In this document: piece by piece, positions 8,537-17,946 of the stretch
Layout: each line of letters begins with the position of its first letter
Position numbering within the stretch: position 1 is the first letter of the stretch
Assembly: GCF_000222705.1 (NCBI RefSeq)
Contig: NZ_AFUB01000014.1
Span: 1 to 33,744, forward strand
DNA length: 33,744 bases
Reading direction: 5' to 3'
Origin: Streptococcus mitis bv. 2 str. SK95
GTDB taxonomy: Bacteria > Bacillota > Bacilli > Lactobacillales > Streptococcaceae
Notes under the pieces: generated by a model
Told to the model about the DNA's origin: nothing
The model's database searches: none
The model's input: only the letters and a program-made list of their open reading frames with translations
Translations under genes and position numbers: made by a program

Positions 8537-8545
8537 TGGTATAAT
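8537..8545 (+). promoter_or_regulatory. Probable extended -10 promoter of the AATGal gene pair
   Basis: TGGTATAAT is an extended -10 element; no good -35 is seen at 17 bp. A second TATAAT at 8565-8570 has TTGACA only 5 bp before it, too close to be a normal promoter. AAAGGAG follows before the ATG at 8591. Confidence 0.5.
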
Positions 8546-8590
8546 GAAAAATGTTGACAAATAGTATAATAAAAACAAAGGAGAAACAGC

Positions 8591-9283
8591 ATGCTGAAAT
8601 GGGAAGACCTACCCGTGGAAATGCAATCAAGCGAGGTTGAGTCCTACTACCAGCTTGTCTCTAAAAGGAAGGGGTCGCTGATTTTCAAGCGTTGCCTGGA
8701 TTGGGTTCTGGCCTTGTTTTTGCTAGTTTTGACTTCTCCCATCTTTCTTATCTTGAGCATTTGGATCAAGTTGGATAGCAAGGGACCTGTCATTTACAAG
8801 CAAGAGCGTGTGACCCAGTACAACCGTCCGTTCAAGATTTGGAAGTTCCGTACTATGGTAACGGATGCGGATAAAAAAGGAAGCCTGGTGACTTCTGCTA
8901 ACGATAGTCGCATTACCAAGGTTGGAAATTTCATCCGCCGTGTGCGTTTGGACGAACTACCTCAACTGGTCAATGTCCTTAAAGGCGAGATGTCCTTTGT
9001 TGGGACACGACCTGAGGTGCCACGTTACACCGAGCAGTATAGCCCTGAAATGATGGCGACCTTGCTCTTGCCAGCCGGAATCACCTCTCCAGCTAGTATC
9101 AACTACAAGGATGAGGACACCATCATCAGTCAAATGACGGAGAAAGGTCTGACGGTTGACCAAGCCTATGTCGAGCATGTTCTTCCTGAAAAGATGCGCT
9201 ATAATCTCGCCTATCTCCGAGAGTTTAGTTTCCTTGGAGACATCAAAATCATGTTTCAAACCGTGTTTGAAGTGCTAAAATAA
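8591..9283 (+). CDS. Sugar-1-phosphate transferase to undecaprenyl phosphate (probable AATGal-P transferase)
   Basis: Member of the bacterial sugar transferase family (PglC/WcaJ C-terminal type), 230 residues. It has one N-terminal membrane hairpin (about residues 35-57), then the family motifs KQERVTQ, KIWKFRTM.TDAD, RRVRLDELPQLVNVLKGEMSFVG and GTRPEVPRY. Such enzymes join a sugar-1-phosphate to undecaprenyl phosphate on the inner membrane face. The next gene is a DegT-type sugar aminotransferase. In the pneumococcal teichoic-acid model I recall, this pair makes and loads 2-acetamido-4-amino-2,4,6-trideoxygalactose, the first sugar of the repeat unit. The specific substrate is inferred from that model and the neighbour; a capsule or glycan role is the alternative. 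Confidence 0.85.
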   Translation: MLKWEDLPVEMQSSEVESYYQLVSKRKGSLIFKRCLDWVLALFLLVLTSPIFLILSIWIKLDSKGPVIYKQERVTQYNRPFKIWKFRTMVTDADKKGSLVTSANDSRITKVGNFIRRVRLDELPQLVNVLKGEMSFVGTRPEVPRYTEQYSPEMMATLLLPAGITSPASINYKDEDTIISQMTEKGLTVDQAYVEHVLPEKMRYNLAYLREFSFLGDIKIMFQTVFEVLK

Positions 9284-9325
9284 AGTAGTCATGAGAAAAT
9301 GAGTACAGATAAAAGGAGCAAATCA

Positions 9326-10552
9326 ATGCCAAATTACAATATTCCATTTTCACCACCCGATATTACGGAAGCAGAAATTGCTGAAGTAGCGGATACCCTG
9401 CGTTCTGGTTGGATTACAACTGGGCCAAAGACAAAAGAACTAGAGCGTCGCTTATCTCAATACACACAGACACCTAAGACTGTCTGCCTCAACTCTGCGA
9501 CTGCCGCTCTTGAGTTGATTTTGCGTGTTTTGGAAGTGGGACCTGGTGATGAAGTCATCGTTCCAGCCATGACTTATACAGCTTCTTGCAGTGTCATCAC
9601 ACACGTAGGAGCGACACCTGTCATGGTGGATATCCAAGCAGATACGTTTGAGATGGACTATGACCTTCTTGAGCAAGCCATCACTGAAAAGACTAAGGTG
9701 ATTATTCCGGTTGAGCTTGCAGGGATTGTTTGCGACTATGACCGTTTGTTCCAAGTCGTGGAGAAGAAACGGGATCTCTTTACAGCTGCTAGCAAGTGGC
9801 AAAAGGCCTTTAACCGTATCGTAATTGTCTCAGATAGTGCCCATGCTTTAGGATCTACATACAAAGGGCAACCAGCTGGTTCTATCGCTGACTTTACTTC
9901 CTTCTCATTCCATGCCGTTAAGAACTTTACAACTGCTGAGGGAGGAAGTGCGACTTGGAAAGCCAATCCAGCTATTGACGACGAAGAGATGTACAAGGAA
10001 TTCCAGCTCCTTTCCCTTCATGGTCAAACCAAAGACGCTCTTGCCAAGATGCAATTGGGTTCATGGGAATACGATATCGTTACACCAGCCTACAAGTGCA
10101 ATATGACCGATATCATGGCTTCGATTGGTTTGGTACAATTGGATCGTTACCCAGCTTTGCTACAACGTCGTAAGGACATCGTGGACCGCTATGATCGTGG
10201 TTTTGCGGGTACTCGTATTCACCCACTGGCACACAAGACTGATACTGTTGAATCTTCACGCCACCTCTACATCACCCATGTAGAAGGAGCAAGTTTAGAA
10301 GAACGCAACCTCATCATCCAAGAATTGGCTAAAGCAGGAATTGCAAGTAATGTACACTATAAACCGCTTCCTCTTTTGACAGCCTATAAGAATCTTGGTT
10401 TCGATATGGCAGATTATCCAAGAGCCTATGCCTTCTTTGAAAATGAAATTACGCTTCCTCTTCATACAAAATTAAGCGATGAAGAAGTTGATTACATCGT
10501 TCAGACTTTGGTGAGAATTTCTGAAGAAATCCTCGGTTCTGGAAAAAAATAA
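9326..10552 (+). CDS. DegT/DnrJ/EryC1 PLP aminotransferase (probable AATGal synthesis)
   Basis: Fold-type I sugar aminotransferase, 408 residues with the ATG at 9326 (MPNYNIPFSPPDIT), chosen because AAAGGAG lies 8 bases before it; an ATG at 9299 lacks one. The PLP lysine is K199 in SFHAVKNFTTAEGG, with VSDSAHALGS upstream as the cofactor aspartate region and NMTDIMASIGLVQLDR downstream as the dimer/substrate helix. The reaction would be transamination of a UDP-4-keto-6-deoxy-HexNAc to the 4-amino sugar used by the preceding transferase. The required 4,6-dehydratase is not in the window; in pneumococcus it is encoded elsewhere. Only 42 bases separate the two genes, so they should be cotranscribed. 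Confidence 0.87.
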   Translation: MPNYNIPFSPPDITEAEIAEVADTLRSGWITTGPKTKELERRLSQYTQTPKTVCLNSATAALELILRVLEVGPGDEVIVPAMTYTASCSVITHVGATPVMVDIQADTFEMDYDLLEQAITEKTKVIIPVELAGIVCDYDRLFQVVEKKRDLFTAASKWQKAFNRIVIVSDSAHALGSTYKGQPAGSIADFTSFSFHAVKNFTTAEGGSATWKANPAIDDEEMYKEFQLLSLHGQTKDALAKMQLGSWEYDIVTPAYKCNMTDIMASIGLVQLDRYPALLQRRKDIVDRYDRGFAGTRIHPLAHKTDTVESSRHLYITHVEGASLEERNLIIQELAKAGIASNVHYKPLPLLTAYKNLGFDMADYPRAYAFFENEITLPLHTKLSDEEVDYIVQTLVRISEEILGSGKK

Positions 10553-10561
10553 TAAAAAATC

Positions 10562-10590
10562 TTGACAAAAAGCGGACAATAGCATATAAT
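10562..10590 (+). promoter_or_regulatory. Tryptophan region promoter
   Basis: Consensus TTGACA (10562-10567), 17-bp spacer, consensus TATAAT (10585-10590). Transcription should start near 10597, at the 5' edge of the first T-box leader. It begins 10 bases after the aminotransferase stop; no terminator is seen between. Confidence 0.9.
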
Positions 10591-10596
10591 ATTCTC

Positions 10597-10850
10597 AACA
10601 AATCAGAAAAGTAACTATGTTTGATCTTCAGGGAGCCTGTGGTGATTGTGAACAGGTGGTTGGAAGTAGTGAAAGTGGGCTGATTTTAAAAATGAATTTG
10701 AAACAATGAAAATTCGGTGCGCACACCTTACAGTGCAACTTGTTGTTAGACAAGGCAGAGATGTAAAGGGGAATAGTCCCTTTATAATTGAGGTGGCACC
10801 GCGTTACCAACGCCCTCACACAGAAGTAGATTCTGTGTGTGGGCTTTTTT
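10597..10850 (+). ncRNA. T-box riboswitch 1, tryptophan specifier
   Basis: Leader RNA with the conserved T-box sequence AGGTGGCACCGCG (10791-10803) and a terminator: arms 10812-10825 and 10831-10844 with one T-T mismatch, then T6 (10845-10850). Stem I is closed by AAATCAG (10600-10606) with CTGATTT (10680-10686). The internal loop has GTAACTA on the 5' side and GAAAGTGGG on the 3' side, where TGG (10676-10678) is the likely specifier, the Trp codon. Uncharged tRNA-Trp would stabilise the antiterminator and allow transcription into the extra trpB. The rest of the gap to 10984 holds only a short leader and an AGAGG-type ribosome site. Confidence 0.88.
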
Positions 10851-10983
10851 CTTTCGGTCATTTTGTTTATCTTTTATTAGGGCGTTAAGTCGCTTTGATG
10901 AACTTGAGTTCTATCTGCAGCTCCTTGCCTACTACTAAAAGCAAACAAAACGGCCGGATTAATATGGAAAGAGGAAAAATTTT

Positions 10984-12162
10984 ATGACAACTAAAGGTTA
11001 TTTTGGACAATTTGGTGGTAGTTTTGTACCGGAGCCGATTCAGACTCTGTTGGATGAGTTGGAAGTGACATTTGACAAATACAAGGATGATCCAGAATTT
11101 TTGGCAGAATTTCGCCATTACTTGAAGGACTATTCCGGTCGCGAAACACCGCTTTATTTTGCGGAAAGTTTGACAGACCACCTAGGTGGAGCTAAGATTT
11201 ATCTCAAGCGCGAAGACCTTAATCACCTTGGTTCTCACAAGCTCAACAATGTTTTAGGACAAATTCTTCTTGCCAAACGTATGGGCAAAAAACGAGTGAT
11301 TGCAGAAACAGGAGCTGGTCAGCACGGTGTTGCGACAGCAGCTGCTGCAGCCAAGTTTGGTATGGCTTGTGATGTCTACATGGGGGCAGAAGATGTGGAG
11401 CGTCAACGTCTCAATGTCTTCCGCATGGAGATGATGGGAGCGACCGTTCACGCAGTTGAAACAGGGACACGAACTCTCAAGGATGCGGTCGATGCAGCCT
11501 TTGGAGCATGGATGAATGACCTTGAAGCCTTCTACGTTTTGGGATCTGCTGTAGGACCTCATCCTTATCCTACCATCGTTCATGAATTCCAAAAGGTCAT
11601 CAGTGAAGAATCTCGTCGTCAAATCTTAGAAAAAGAAGGTCGTTTACCAGACTACGTCATTGCCTGTGTAGGTGGTGGTTCCAATGCCATCGGTGCTTTT
11701 TCACAGTATGTAGCTGATGAAGAAGTCAAATTGGTTGGGGTCGAAGCTGCCGGTCATGGACTTGACACAGACAAGCACGCAGCCACTATGACAAAGGGTA
11801 GTGTCGGAATTGTCGATGGTATGAAGACCTATGCAGTCTTTAAGGAAGATGGAGAGCTGGCGCCAGTTTACTCTATCTCAGCTGGTTTGGACTATCCAGG
11901 GGTTGGCCCAGAACACGCCTACTTCAAAGATTCTGGCCGCGTAGAATACGTAGCAGCGACAGATGAAGAAGCTGTTCAAGCCTTGCTCCTTCTCAGCAAG
12001 ACAGAAGGGATTATCCCAGCGATTGAAAGTTCGCATGCTATCGCAGAAGCGGTTAAACGTGCACCGAAACTAAGTAAAGATGACATTATCATCATCAATG
12101 TCTCTGGTCGTGGAGACAAGGACGTAGCTGCTATTGCAGACTACCTAGAAGCTAAAAAATAA
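10984..12162 (+). CDS. trpB: Second tryptophan synthase beta chain
   Basis: PLP enzyme of the TrpB1 type, 392 residues, condensing indole and serine to tryptophan. PLP lysine is K86 in HLGSHKLNN, the catalytic Glu is E108 in AETGAGQHG, and the phosphate loop [20 protein letters not shown] and SGRGDKD are all intact, so the protein should be active. It is a paralogue of the operon's own trpB at 16723. This copy shares features with the enterobacterial enzyme ([31 protein letters not shown]) that the other copy lacks, so it looks imported rather than a recent duplication. It is not next to a trpA and is sandwiched between two tryptophan T-boxes. It could be a free-standing indole scavenger or an alternative partner for TrpA. 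Confidence 0.93.
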   Translation: MTTKGYFGQFGGSFVPEPIQTLLDELEVTFDKYKDDPEFLAEFRHYLKDYSGRETPLYFAESLTDHLGGAKIYLKREDLNHLGSHKLNNVLGQILLAKRMGKKRVIAETGAGQHGVATAAAAAKFGMACDVYMGAEDVERQRLNVFRMEMMGATVHAVETGTRTLKDAVDAAFGAWMNDLEAFYVLGSAVGPHPYPTIVHEFQKVISEESRRQILEKEGRLPDYVIACVGGGSNAIGAFSQYVADEEVKLVGVEAAGHGLDTDKHAATMTKGSVGIVDGMKTYAVFKEDGELAPVYSISAGLDYPGVGPEHAYFKDSGRVEYVAATDEEAVQALLLLSKTEGIIPAIESSHAIAEAVKRAPKLSKDDIIIINVSGRGDKDVAAIADYLEAKK

Positions 12163-12165
12163 AAG

Positions 12166-12409
12166 ATGGAAAAATTACAGTCTTTTCTCTCACAGAGAGC
12201 TTGTGGTTGCTGGAAACAAGCAGAGAAAGCTGTAAGGTTGGGTCCATCTGAAACGAGAGAAGAAAATATAATTCTCAAGGGAGTGCCCTTTATCGCACAG
12301 CCTGTTGCAGGAATGTTCTGAGACAGGAATGAGAGATAGGAGAAATCCTATAATTGAGGTGGCACCGCGAATTTCGTCCTCACGCAAGTTATTTTGCGTG
12401 GGGATTTTT
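12166..12409 (+). ncRNA. T-box riboswitch 2, tryptophan specifier
   Basis: Begins three bases after the stop of the extra trpB. Stem I is closed by GATGGA (12166-12171) and TCCATC (near 12243-12249), with ACAG/CTGT above it and GGTTGGG in the 3' side of the internal loop, so TGG (Trp) is again the likely specifier. The T-box AGGTGGCACCGCG is at 12357-12369, and the terminator has arms 12077+300-12387 region: 12377-12387 and 12394-12404, then T5 (12405-12409). No clear promoter of its own is visible in the end of trpB, so it may act on read-through from T-box 1. It controls trpEGDCFBA. Confidence 0.88.
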
Positions 12410-12455
12410 CATACAGTCGCCACGGACTAGAAGTAGAACTGAAAGGGAAATTACA

Positions 12456-13817
12456 ATGGAACGAATCATTCATGGAGATGTCTTATCACCAATCTTGGCT
12501 TATATGCGCCTAAAGGGGCAACACAAGGTGATCTTAGAAAGTATTCCGAGAGACAAGGAAACAGCTCGTTTTTCTATCCTAGCCTATAATCCAGTTTTTG
12601 AGATTAAGTTTGAAAATGGAGTCCTTTATCAAAATGGGCAAGTGATTGATCGGGATCCCTTGGATTTCCTTTATGAAGTGACTCATAAGAGCCAGCACCA
12701 TTCAGATCTCCCTTTTGGTGGGGGAGCTATTGGCTTTGTTGGTTACGATATGATTTCGCTCTATGAGGAAATCGGTCAAATCCCCCAAGATACCATTGGG
12801 ACGCCAGACATGCATTTCTTTGTCTATGAGAGTTATATGGTCTTTGACCACAAGAAAGAAAAAATCCATGTCATTGAGGATGCTCTCTATAGCGAGCGCA
12901 GTACAGAGGATTTGGAAGAAGCCGTGAAGCAAGTGCTGGAGGAATTACGCATCCCTGCTTCAAATGAATTTGAAGATTTGGATTTATCTCCGCTGGACTT
13001 CAAACCCCATATCACTCCTCAGAAGTTTGAGCAAATGGTCGAAACCGCTCGTGGCTTGATTCGTAATGGTGATATGTTCCAATGCGTGCTCAGTCAGCGT
13101 TTCTCAGCAGAAGTTACTGGAAATCCATTTGACTTCTACAGAAATCTCCGCGTGACCAATCCATCTAATTATCTCTATTTCTACGATTTTGGGGATTATC
13201 AAATCATCGGTGCCAGTCCAGAAAGTTTGGTTTCTGTCAAAAATGGCATTGTGACAACCAATCCGATTGCTGGTACGCGACCAAGAGGGGCTACGGATGA
13301 AGAGGACAAGGCCTTGGCGACAGACCTCCTGTCCGATGAGAAGGAAACAGCAGAACATCGGATGTTGGTAGACTTGGGACGTAACGATATTGGCCGCATC
13401 TCTGAAACGGCAAGTGTCCAAGTCACTAAGTATATGGAAGTGGAGCTTTTCCGCTATGTCATGCATTTGACCAGTGTTGTGAAAGGGCGTTTGCTTCCCG
13501 AACTCACTGCCATGGATGCCTTGAAAGCTACACTTCCAGCTGGAACAGTGTCGGGAGCACCAAAGATTCGGGCCATGAGACGGATCTATGAACTGGAAAC
13601 AGAAAAACGTGGTGTATACGCAGGAGCAATCGGCTACTTGTCTGCGACTGGTGATATGGATTTGGCCATTGCCATCCGAACTATGATTCTTAAAAATCAA
13701 ACAGCCTATGTGCAGGCTGGGGCAGGCATTGTCTACGACTCCATCTCCCAAAACGAATACCAAGAAACCATTAACAAGGCTAAATCTATGACTAGAATTG
13801 GAGAACTAAGACCATGA
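12456..13817 (+). CDS. trpE: Anthranilate synthase component I
   Basis: Chorismate-using subunit of anthranilate synthase, 453 residues from the ATG at 12456, which has GAAAGGGAAA before it. An upstream in-frame ATG at 12354 lies inside the T-box and is not credible. The feedback-site region shows ILESIPRDKETARFS (about residues 26-40), the LLES-type tryptophan contact. The catalytic chorismate domain has the intact motifs IAGTRPRG, DLLSDEKETAEHRMLVDLGRND, GTVSGAPKIRAM and QAGAGIVYDS. First gene of the core trp operon, 46 bases after the T-box terminator; its stop overlaps the trpG start (ATGA). Confidence 0.97.
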   Translation: MERIIHGDVLSPILAYMRLKGQHKVILESIPRDKETARFSILAYNPVFEIKFENGVLYQNGQVIDRDPLDFLYEVTHKSQHHSDLPFGGGAIGFVGYDMISLYEEIGQIPQDTIGTPDMHFFVYESYMVFDHKKEKIHVIEDALYSERSTEDLEEAVKQVLEELRIPASNEFEDLDLSPLDFKPHITPQKFEQMVETARGLIRNGDMFQCVLSQRFSAEVTGNPFDFYRNLRVTNPSNYLYFYDFGDYQIIGASPESLVSVKNGIVTTNPIAGTRPRGATDEEDKALATDLLSDEKETAEHRMLVDLGRNDIGRISETASVQVTKYMEVELFRYVMHLTSVVKGRLLPELTAMDALKATLPAGTVSGAPKIRAMRRIYELETEKRGVYAGAIGYLSATGDMDLAIAIRTMILKNQTAYVQAGAGIVYDSISQNEYQETINKAKSMTRIGELRP

Positions 13818-14380
13818 TTTTATTGATTGATAACTATGATTCTTTTACCTATAACTTGGCCCAATACATCGGGAATTTCGCAGAAGTTCAGGTCTTGAGA
13901 AATGATGATCCCAAGCTATATGAAGAAGCTGAAAAAGCAGATGGTCTGGTTTTTTCTCCTGGTCCAGGTTGGCCAGTGGATGCTGGAAAGATGGAAGACA
14001 TGATTCGTGACTTTGCAGGTAAGAAGCCGATTCTTGGAATTTGTTTGGGTCACCAAGCTATCGCAGAAGTCTTTGGTGGGAAGCTAGGCTTGGCTCCAAA
14101 AGTCATGCATGGGAAACAGAGCCACATCAGCTTTGAAGCGCCATCTGTTCTCTATCAAGGCATTGAGGATGGTCGTCCAGTTATGCGTTACCACAGTATT
14201 TTGATTGAAGAAATGCCAGACGGCTTTGAAGTGACAGCACGTTCGACTGATGACCAAGCCATTATGGGAATTCAACACAAAACCCTTCCAATTTATGGCT
14301 TCCAGTACCATCCAGAGAGTATCGGAACGCCAGACGGCTTGTCTTCTATTCGGAATTTTATCGAGAAGGTTGTAAAGTGA
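13814..14380 (+). CDS. trpG: Anthranilate synthase component II (glutamine amidotransferase)
   Basis: Class I glutamine amidotransferase supplying ammonia to TrpE, 188 residues. The nucleophile is C77 in GICLGHQAI, and the other triad members are H166 and E168 in YHPESIGT. The oxyanion loop is FSPGPGWP near 48-53. It is not fused to TrpD. Coupled to trpE by a 4-base overlap and followed by trpD after 10 bases. The trpE-trpG pairing makes an anthranilate rather than a folate (PabA) assignment primary, though the same subunit can serve both in some bacteria. Confidence 0.96.
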   Translation: MILLIDNYDSFTYNLAQYIGNFAEVQVLRNDDPKLYEEAEKADGLVFSPGPGWPVDAGKMEDMIRDFAGKKPILGICLGHQAIAEVFGGKLGLAPKVMHGKQSHISFEAPSVLYQGIEDGRPVMRYHSILIEEMPDGFEVTARSTDDQAIMGIQHKTLPIYGFQYHPESIGTPDGLSSIRNFIEKVVK

Positions 14381-14390
14381 GGAAACTAGG

Positions 14391-15395
14391 ATGAAAGAGA
14401 TTATTGAAAAATTAGCAAAATTTGAAAATTTATCAGGTGTGGAAATGACGGATGTCATTGAGCGTATCGTTACTGGACGTGTAACCGAAGCGCAGATTGC
14501 TTCTCTTCTCTTGGCCCTTAAGATGAAGGGGGAAACACCGGAAGAGCGCACAGCCATTGCACAAGTTATGAGAGGACACGCTCAACATATTCCAACTGAG
14601 ATTCATGACGCCATGGACAACTGTGGTACTGGTGGAGACAAGTCCTTCAGCTTTAACATTTCAACAACTGCAGCCTTTGTCTTGGCTGGTGGCGGCATTC
14701 ACATGGCCAAGCACGGTAACCGTTCGATTTCTTCTAAATCGGGTTCGGCAGATGTCCTTCAAGCATTGGGCATCAATCTTGACCTCAAACCAGCTGAACT
14801 AGGTAAGGTTTTTGATAAAACTGGCATCGTCTTTCTCTTTGCTAAAAATATGCACCCAGCTATGAAGTACATCATGCCAGCTCGTTTGGAGTTAGGAATT
14901 CCAACGATCATGAACTTGACTGGTCCACTGATTCACCCAATGGCTTTGGAAACACAGCTTCTTGGCATTAGTCGTCCAGAACTTCTAGAAAGTACAGCTC
15001 AGGTTTTGAAAAATATGGGGCGAAAACGTGCCGTTGTGGTTGCTGGACCAGAAGGGCTGGATGAAGCTGGCTTGAACGGAACAACCAAGATTGCTCTTCT
15101 TGAAAATGGCGAAATCACCTTGTCAAGCTTCACTCCAGAGGATTTGGGGATGGAGCGCTACGCTATCGAAGATATTCGTGGAGGGAATGCTCAGGAAAAT
15201 GCAGAAATCTTGCTTAGCGTTCTTAAAAACGAACCAAGTCCATTCTTGGAAACGACAGTTTTAAATGCTGGTCTTGGTTTCTATGCCAATGGTAAGGTAG
15301 CTAGTATCAAGGAAGGAGTTGCCTTGGCTCGTCAAGTGATTGCTAGTGGCAAGGCCCTTGAAAAACTCAGACTGTTACAGGAGTACCAAAAATGA
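14391..15395 (+). CDS. trpD: Anthranilate phosphoribosyltransferase
   Basis: Second step of the pathway, transferring phosphoribose from PRPP to anthranilate. The 334-residue length is normal. Family motifs are present: [17 protein letters not shown] from residue 79 (PRPP/pyrophosphate loop), [21 protein letters not shown], and the metal/PRPP region [12 protein letters not shown]. Its stop overlaps the trpC start by 4 bases. Start at the ATG at 14391, preceded by GTGAGGAAA. Confidence 0.97.
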   Translation: MKEIIEKLAKFENLSGVEMTDVIERIVTGRVTEAQIASLLLALKMKGETPEERTAIAQVMRGHAQHIPTEIHDAMDNCGTGGDKSFSFNISTTAAFVLAGGGIHMAKHGNRSISSKSGSADVLQALGINLDLKPAELGKVFDKTGIVFLFAKNMHPAMKYIMPARLELGIPTIMNLTGPLIHPMALETQLLGISRPELLESTAQVLKNMGRKRAVVVAGPEGLDEAGLNGTTKIALLENGEITLSSFTPEDLGMERYAIEDIRGGNAQENAEILLSVLKNEPSPFLETTVLNAGLGFYANGKVASIKEGVALARQVIASGKALEKLRLLQEYQK

Positions 15396-16159
15396 GTCAG
15401 GAATTTTTAGCACGAATCTTGGAGCAGAAGGCGCGTGAGGTCAAGAAGATGGAACTGGAGGAAATCCAGCCCCTACGCCAGACCTATCGCTTAGCAGAAT
15501 TTTTGAAGAATCACCGTGACCGTTTGCAGGTAATCGCTGAAGTCAAAAAGGCTAGCCCTAGTCTGGGAGATATCAATCTCGATGTGGATATTGTGCAACA
15601 GGCCCAGACTTATGAAGCAAATGGTGCAGTGATGATTTCGGTTTTGACAGATGAGGTTTTCTTTAAAGGGCATTTGGATTATCTGCGGGAGATTTCTAGT
15701 CAGGTAAACATTCCAACGCTCAACAAGGACTTTATCATCGATGAAAAGCAAATCATCCGTGCTCGCAATGCCGGCGCGACAGTTATCTTGCTCATCGTAG
15801 CTGCCTTGTCAGAAGAACGCCTCAAGGAACTGTATGACTACGCGACAGAGCTTGGTCTGGAAGTCTTGGTGGAGACTCACAATCTAGCTGAACTAGAGGT
15901 GGCCCACAGACTGGGTGCTCAGTTTATTGGGGTTAACAACCGCAACTTGACTACCTTTGAAGTTGACTTGCAGACTAGTGTAGACTTGGCCCAGTACTTT
16001 AAGGAAGGTCGCTATTATATTTCTGAATCTGCTATTTTCACAGGGCAGGATGCAGAACGAGTAGCAGAATCCTTTAACGGAATTTTGGTGGGCACAGCTC
16101 TCATGCAGGCAGAGGATGTGCCCCAGAGAATTAAGGAGTTGCAGATTGACAAAGGTTAA
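15392..16159 (+). CDS. trpC: Indole-3-glycerol phosphate synthase
   Basis: Ring-closing and decarboxylating step from CdRP to indole-3-glycerol phosphate. A (beta/alpha)8 barrel of 255 residues. The signature AEVKKASPS (residues 49-57) holds a catalytic lysine; NKDFIID, GVNNRNL and ISESAI are the other conserved loops, the last being the phosphate site. Overlaps trpD by 4 bases and trpF by 14 bases, so translation is tightly coupled. It is a separate protein rather than a TrpC-TrpF fusion. Confidence 0.97.
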   Translation: MSQEFLARILEQKAREVKKMELEEIQPLRQTYRLAEFLKNHRDRLQVIAEVKKASPSLGDINLDVDIVQQAQTYEANGAVMISVLTDEVFFKGHLDYLREISSQVNIPTLNKDFIIDEKQIIRARNAGATVILLIVAALSEERLKELYDYATELGLEVLVETHNLAELEVAHRLGAQFIGVNNRNLTTFEVDLQTSVDLAQYFKEGRYYISESAIFTGQDAERVAESFNGILVGTALMQAEDVPQRIKELQIDKG

Positions 16160-16745
16160 GATTTGTGGATTGTCGAACAAAGAAGCGGTAGAGACAGCCG
16201 TATCAGCAGGGGCAGACTACATCGGTTTTGTCTTCGCCCCTAGTAAAAGACAGGTTACCTTGGAAGAGGCTACAGAGCTGGCAAAGCTCATTCCTGTGAA
16301 CGTTAAGAAGGTTGGTGTATTTGTTTCACCAAGTCGAGCTCAACTGCTAGAAGCGATTGAAAAGGTTGGCTTGGACCTAGTTCAAGTTCACAGTCAGGTG
16401 GCGGATGAGTTGTTTGAGGATTTACCTTGTGCCAGCATTCAGGCTGTGCAGGTGGATGGAAATGGTCATGTGCCTAATTCTCAGGCGGATTATCTCCTCT
16501 TTGATGCCCCTGTGGCTGGGAGTGGTAAGACCTTTGACTGGGGTCAACTGGATACGTCTGGACTAGCCCAGCCATTTTTCATCGCAGGTGGGCTTAATGA
16601 AGACAATGTAGAAGAAGCAATTCAACACTTTACTCCCTATGCAGTAGATGTATCGAGTGGAGTGGAGACAGATGGACAGAAAGATCAGGAAAAGATTAGA
16701 AGATTTATAGAGAGGGTAAAGCATGGCATATCAAGAACCAAATAA
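16146..16745 (+). CDS. trpF: Phosphoribosylanthranilate isomerase (TTG start)
   Basis: Amadori rearrangement of PRA to CdRP, 199 residues, a small TIM barrel. The family N-terminus (M/L)TKVKICGL fixes the start at a TTG codon at 16146, with TAAGGAG 7 bases upstream. An in-frame ATG at 16116 would add ten residues unlike the family. The catalytic cysteine is in KICGL near residue 7, the aspartate in VQVHSQV / [10 protein letters not shown], and the C-terminal GGLNEDN and VDVSSGVET bind phosphate. Overlaps trpC by 14 and trpB by 23 bases. The rare start codon may hold its level below its neighbours. Confidence 0.95.
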   Translation: MTKVKICGLSNKEAVETAVSAGADYIGFVFAPSKRQVTLEEATELAKLIPVNVKKVGVFVSPSRAQLLEAIEKVGLDLVQVHSQVADELFEDLPCASIQAVQVDGNGHVPNSQADYLLFDAPVAGSGKTFDWGQLDTSGLAQPFFIAGGLNEDNVEEAIQHFTPYAVDVSSGVETDGQKDQEKIRRFIERVKHGISRTK

Positions 16746-17946
16746 AGATGGATTTTACGGAAAATTCGGCGGACGTTTCGTCCCAGAAACATTGATGACA
16801 GCAGTTTTGGAGTTGGAAAAAGCTTATCGTGAAAGTCAGGCGGACCCAAGTTTCCAAGAGGAATTAAACCAGCTCTTACGCCAGTATGTAGGACGTGAAA
16901 CTCCCCTTTACTACGCAAAAAACTTGACCCAGCATATCGGCGGAGCCAAGATTTATCTCAAACGGGAAGATCTCAACCATACAGGGGCCCACAAGATTAA
17001 CAATGCCTTGGGACAAGTTCTTCTGGCTAAACGTATGGGCAAAAATAAAATTATCGCTGAAACAGGTGCTGGTCAGCACGGTGTGGCAACTGCAACAGCT
17101 GCAGCCCTCTTTAACATGGAATGTACCATCTATATGGGTGAGGAAGATGTCAAACGCCAAGCCCTTAATGTCTTCCGTATGGAGCTTTTGGGAGCCAAGG
17201 TCGAGGCTGTGACTGATGGTTCGCGCGTGCTCAAGGATGCGGTTAATGCAGCCCTTCGTTCATGGGTGGCAAATATCGATGATACCCACTATATCCTTGG
17301 TTCTGCCTTGGGACCTCATCCTTTCCCAGAAATCGTTCGTGACTTCCAAAGTGTCATCGGTCGAGAAGCTAAACAACAGTACCGTGACTTGACAGGACAA
17401 GACTTACCAGATGTCCTAGTAGCCTGTGTTGGTGGTGGTTCTAATGCTATCGGTCTCTTCCATCCATTTGTGGAAGATGAATCTGTAGCTATGTATGGAG
17501 CTGAAGCAGCAGGACTAGGTGTGGATACGGAGCACCACGCAGCGACCTTGACCAAGGGTCGCCCAGGAGTTCTTCACGGTTCTCTCATGGATGTTCTCCA
17601 AGATGCCCATGGACAAATCTTAGAAGCCTTCTCTATCTCAGCTGGATTGGACTATCCTGGTATCGGTCCAGAACACTCTCACTACCACGATATCAAACGT
17701 GCCAGCTATGTTCCTGTGACAGATGAGGAAGCCTTGGAAGGATTCCAACTCTTGTCTCGTGTGGAAGGAATTATCCCAGCTTTGGAATCTAGCCATGCCA
17801 TTGCCTTCGCGGTGAAATTGGCCAAAGAACTTGGTCCAGACAAGTCAATGATTGTCTGCCTATCCGGTCGTGGGGATAAGGATGTAGTCCAAGTCAAAGA
17901 CCGCTTGGAAGCAGATGCAGTAAAGAAGGGAGAAGCCCATGCCTAA
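16723..17946 (+). CDS. trpB: Tryptophan synthase beta chain (operon copy)
   Basis: The TrpA partner, 407 residues. PLP lysine is K91 in [10 protein letters not shown] and the catalytic Glu is E113 in [17 protein letters not shown] (phosphate) and SGRGDKD near the C-terminus are intact. It lies in the normal place between trpF and trpA, overlapping trpA by 8 bases, so it is the cognate beta chain for the alpha2beta2 complex. It differs clearly from the extra TrpB at 10984 both in loop sequences (HTGAHKINN against HLGSHKLNN) and in a longer C-terminus. Confidence 0.96.
   Translation: MAYQEPNKDGFYGKFGGRFVPETLMTAVLELEKAYRESQADPSFQEELNQLLRQYVGRETPLYYAKNLTQHIGGAKIYLKREDLNHTGAHKINNALGQVLLAKRMGKNKIIAETGAGQHGVATATAAALFNMECTIYMGEEDVKRQALNVFRMELLGAKVEAVTDGSRVLKDAVNAALRSWVANIDDTHYILGSALGPHPFPEIVRDFQSVIGREAKQQYRDLTGQDLPDVLVACVGGGSNAIGLFHPFVEDESVAMYGAEAAGLGVDTEHHAATLTKGRPGVLHGSLMDVLQDAHGQILEAFSISAGLDYPGIGPEHSHYHDIKRASYVPVTDEEALEGFQLLSRVEGIIPALESSHAIAFAVKLAKELGPDKSMIVCLSGRGDKDVVQVKDRLEADAVKKGEAHA

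Noticed and set aside
8550-8570. TTGACA and TATAAT close together as a promoter
   Set aside because: The spacing is only about 5 bp, far too short; the extended -10 at 8537 is the better candidate.
12354-12455. Upstream in-frame extension of trpE by 34 residues
   Set aside because: It lies inside the T-box and its terminator, has no ribosome site, and would add sequence not found in TrpE; the ATG at 12456 has a good ribosome site.
13104-13763. Minus-strand open frame of 219 codons inside trpE
   Set aside because: It is the reverse-strand shadow of a conserved gene, with Cys/His/Ser-rich composition and no ribosome site. Other long shadows (747-980, 2751-3499, 8957-9259, 9452-9996, 11254-11622, 14084-14557) were rejected for the same reason.
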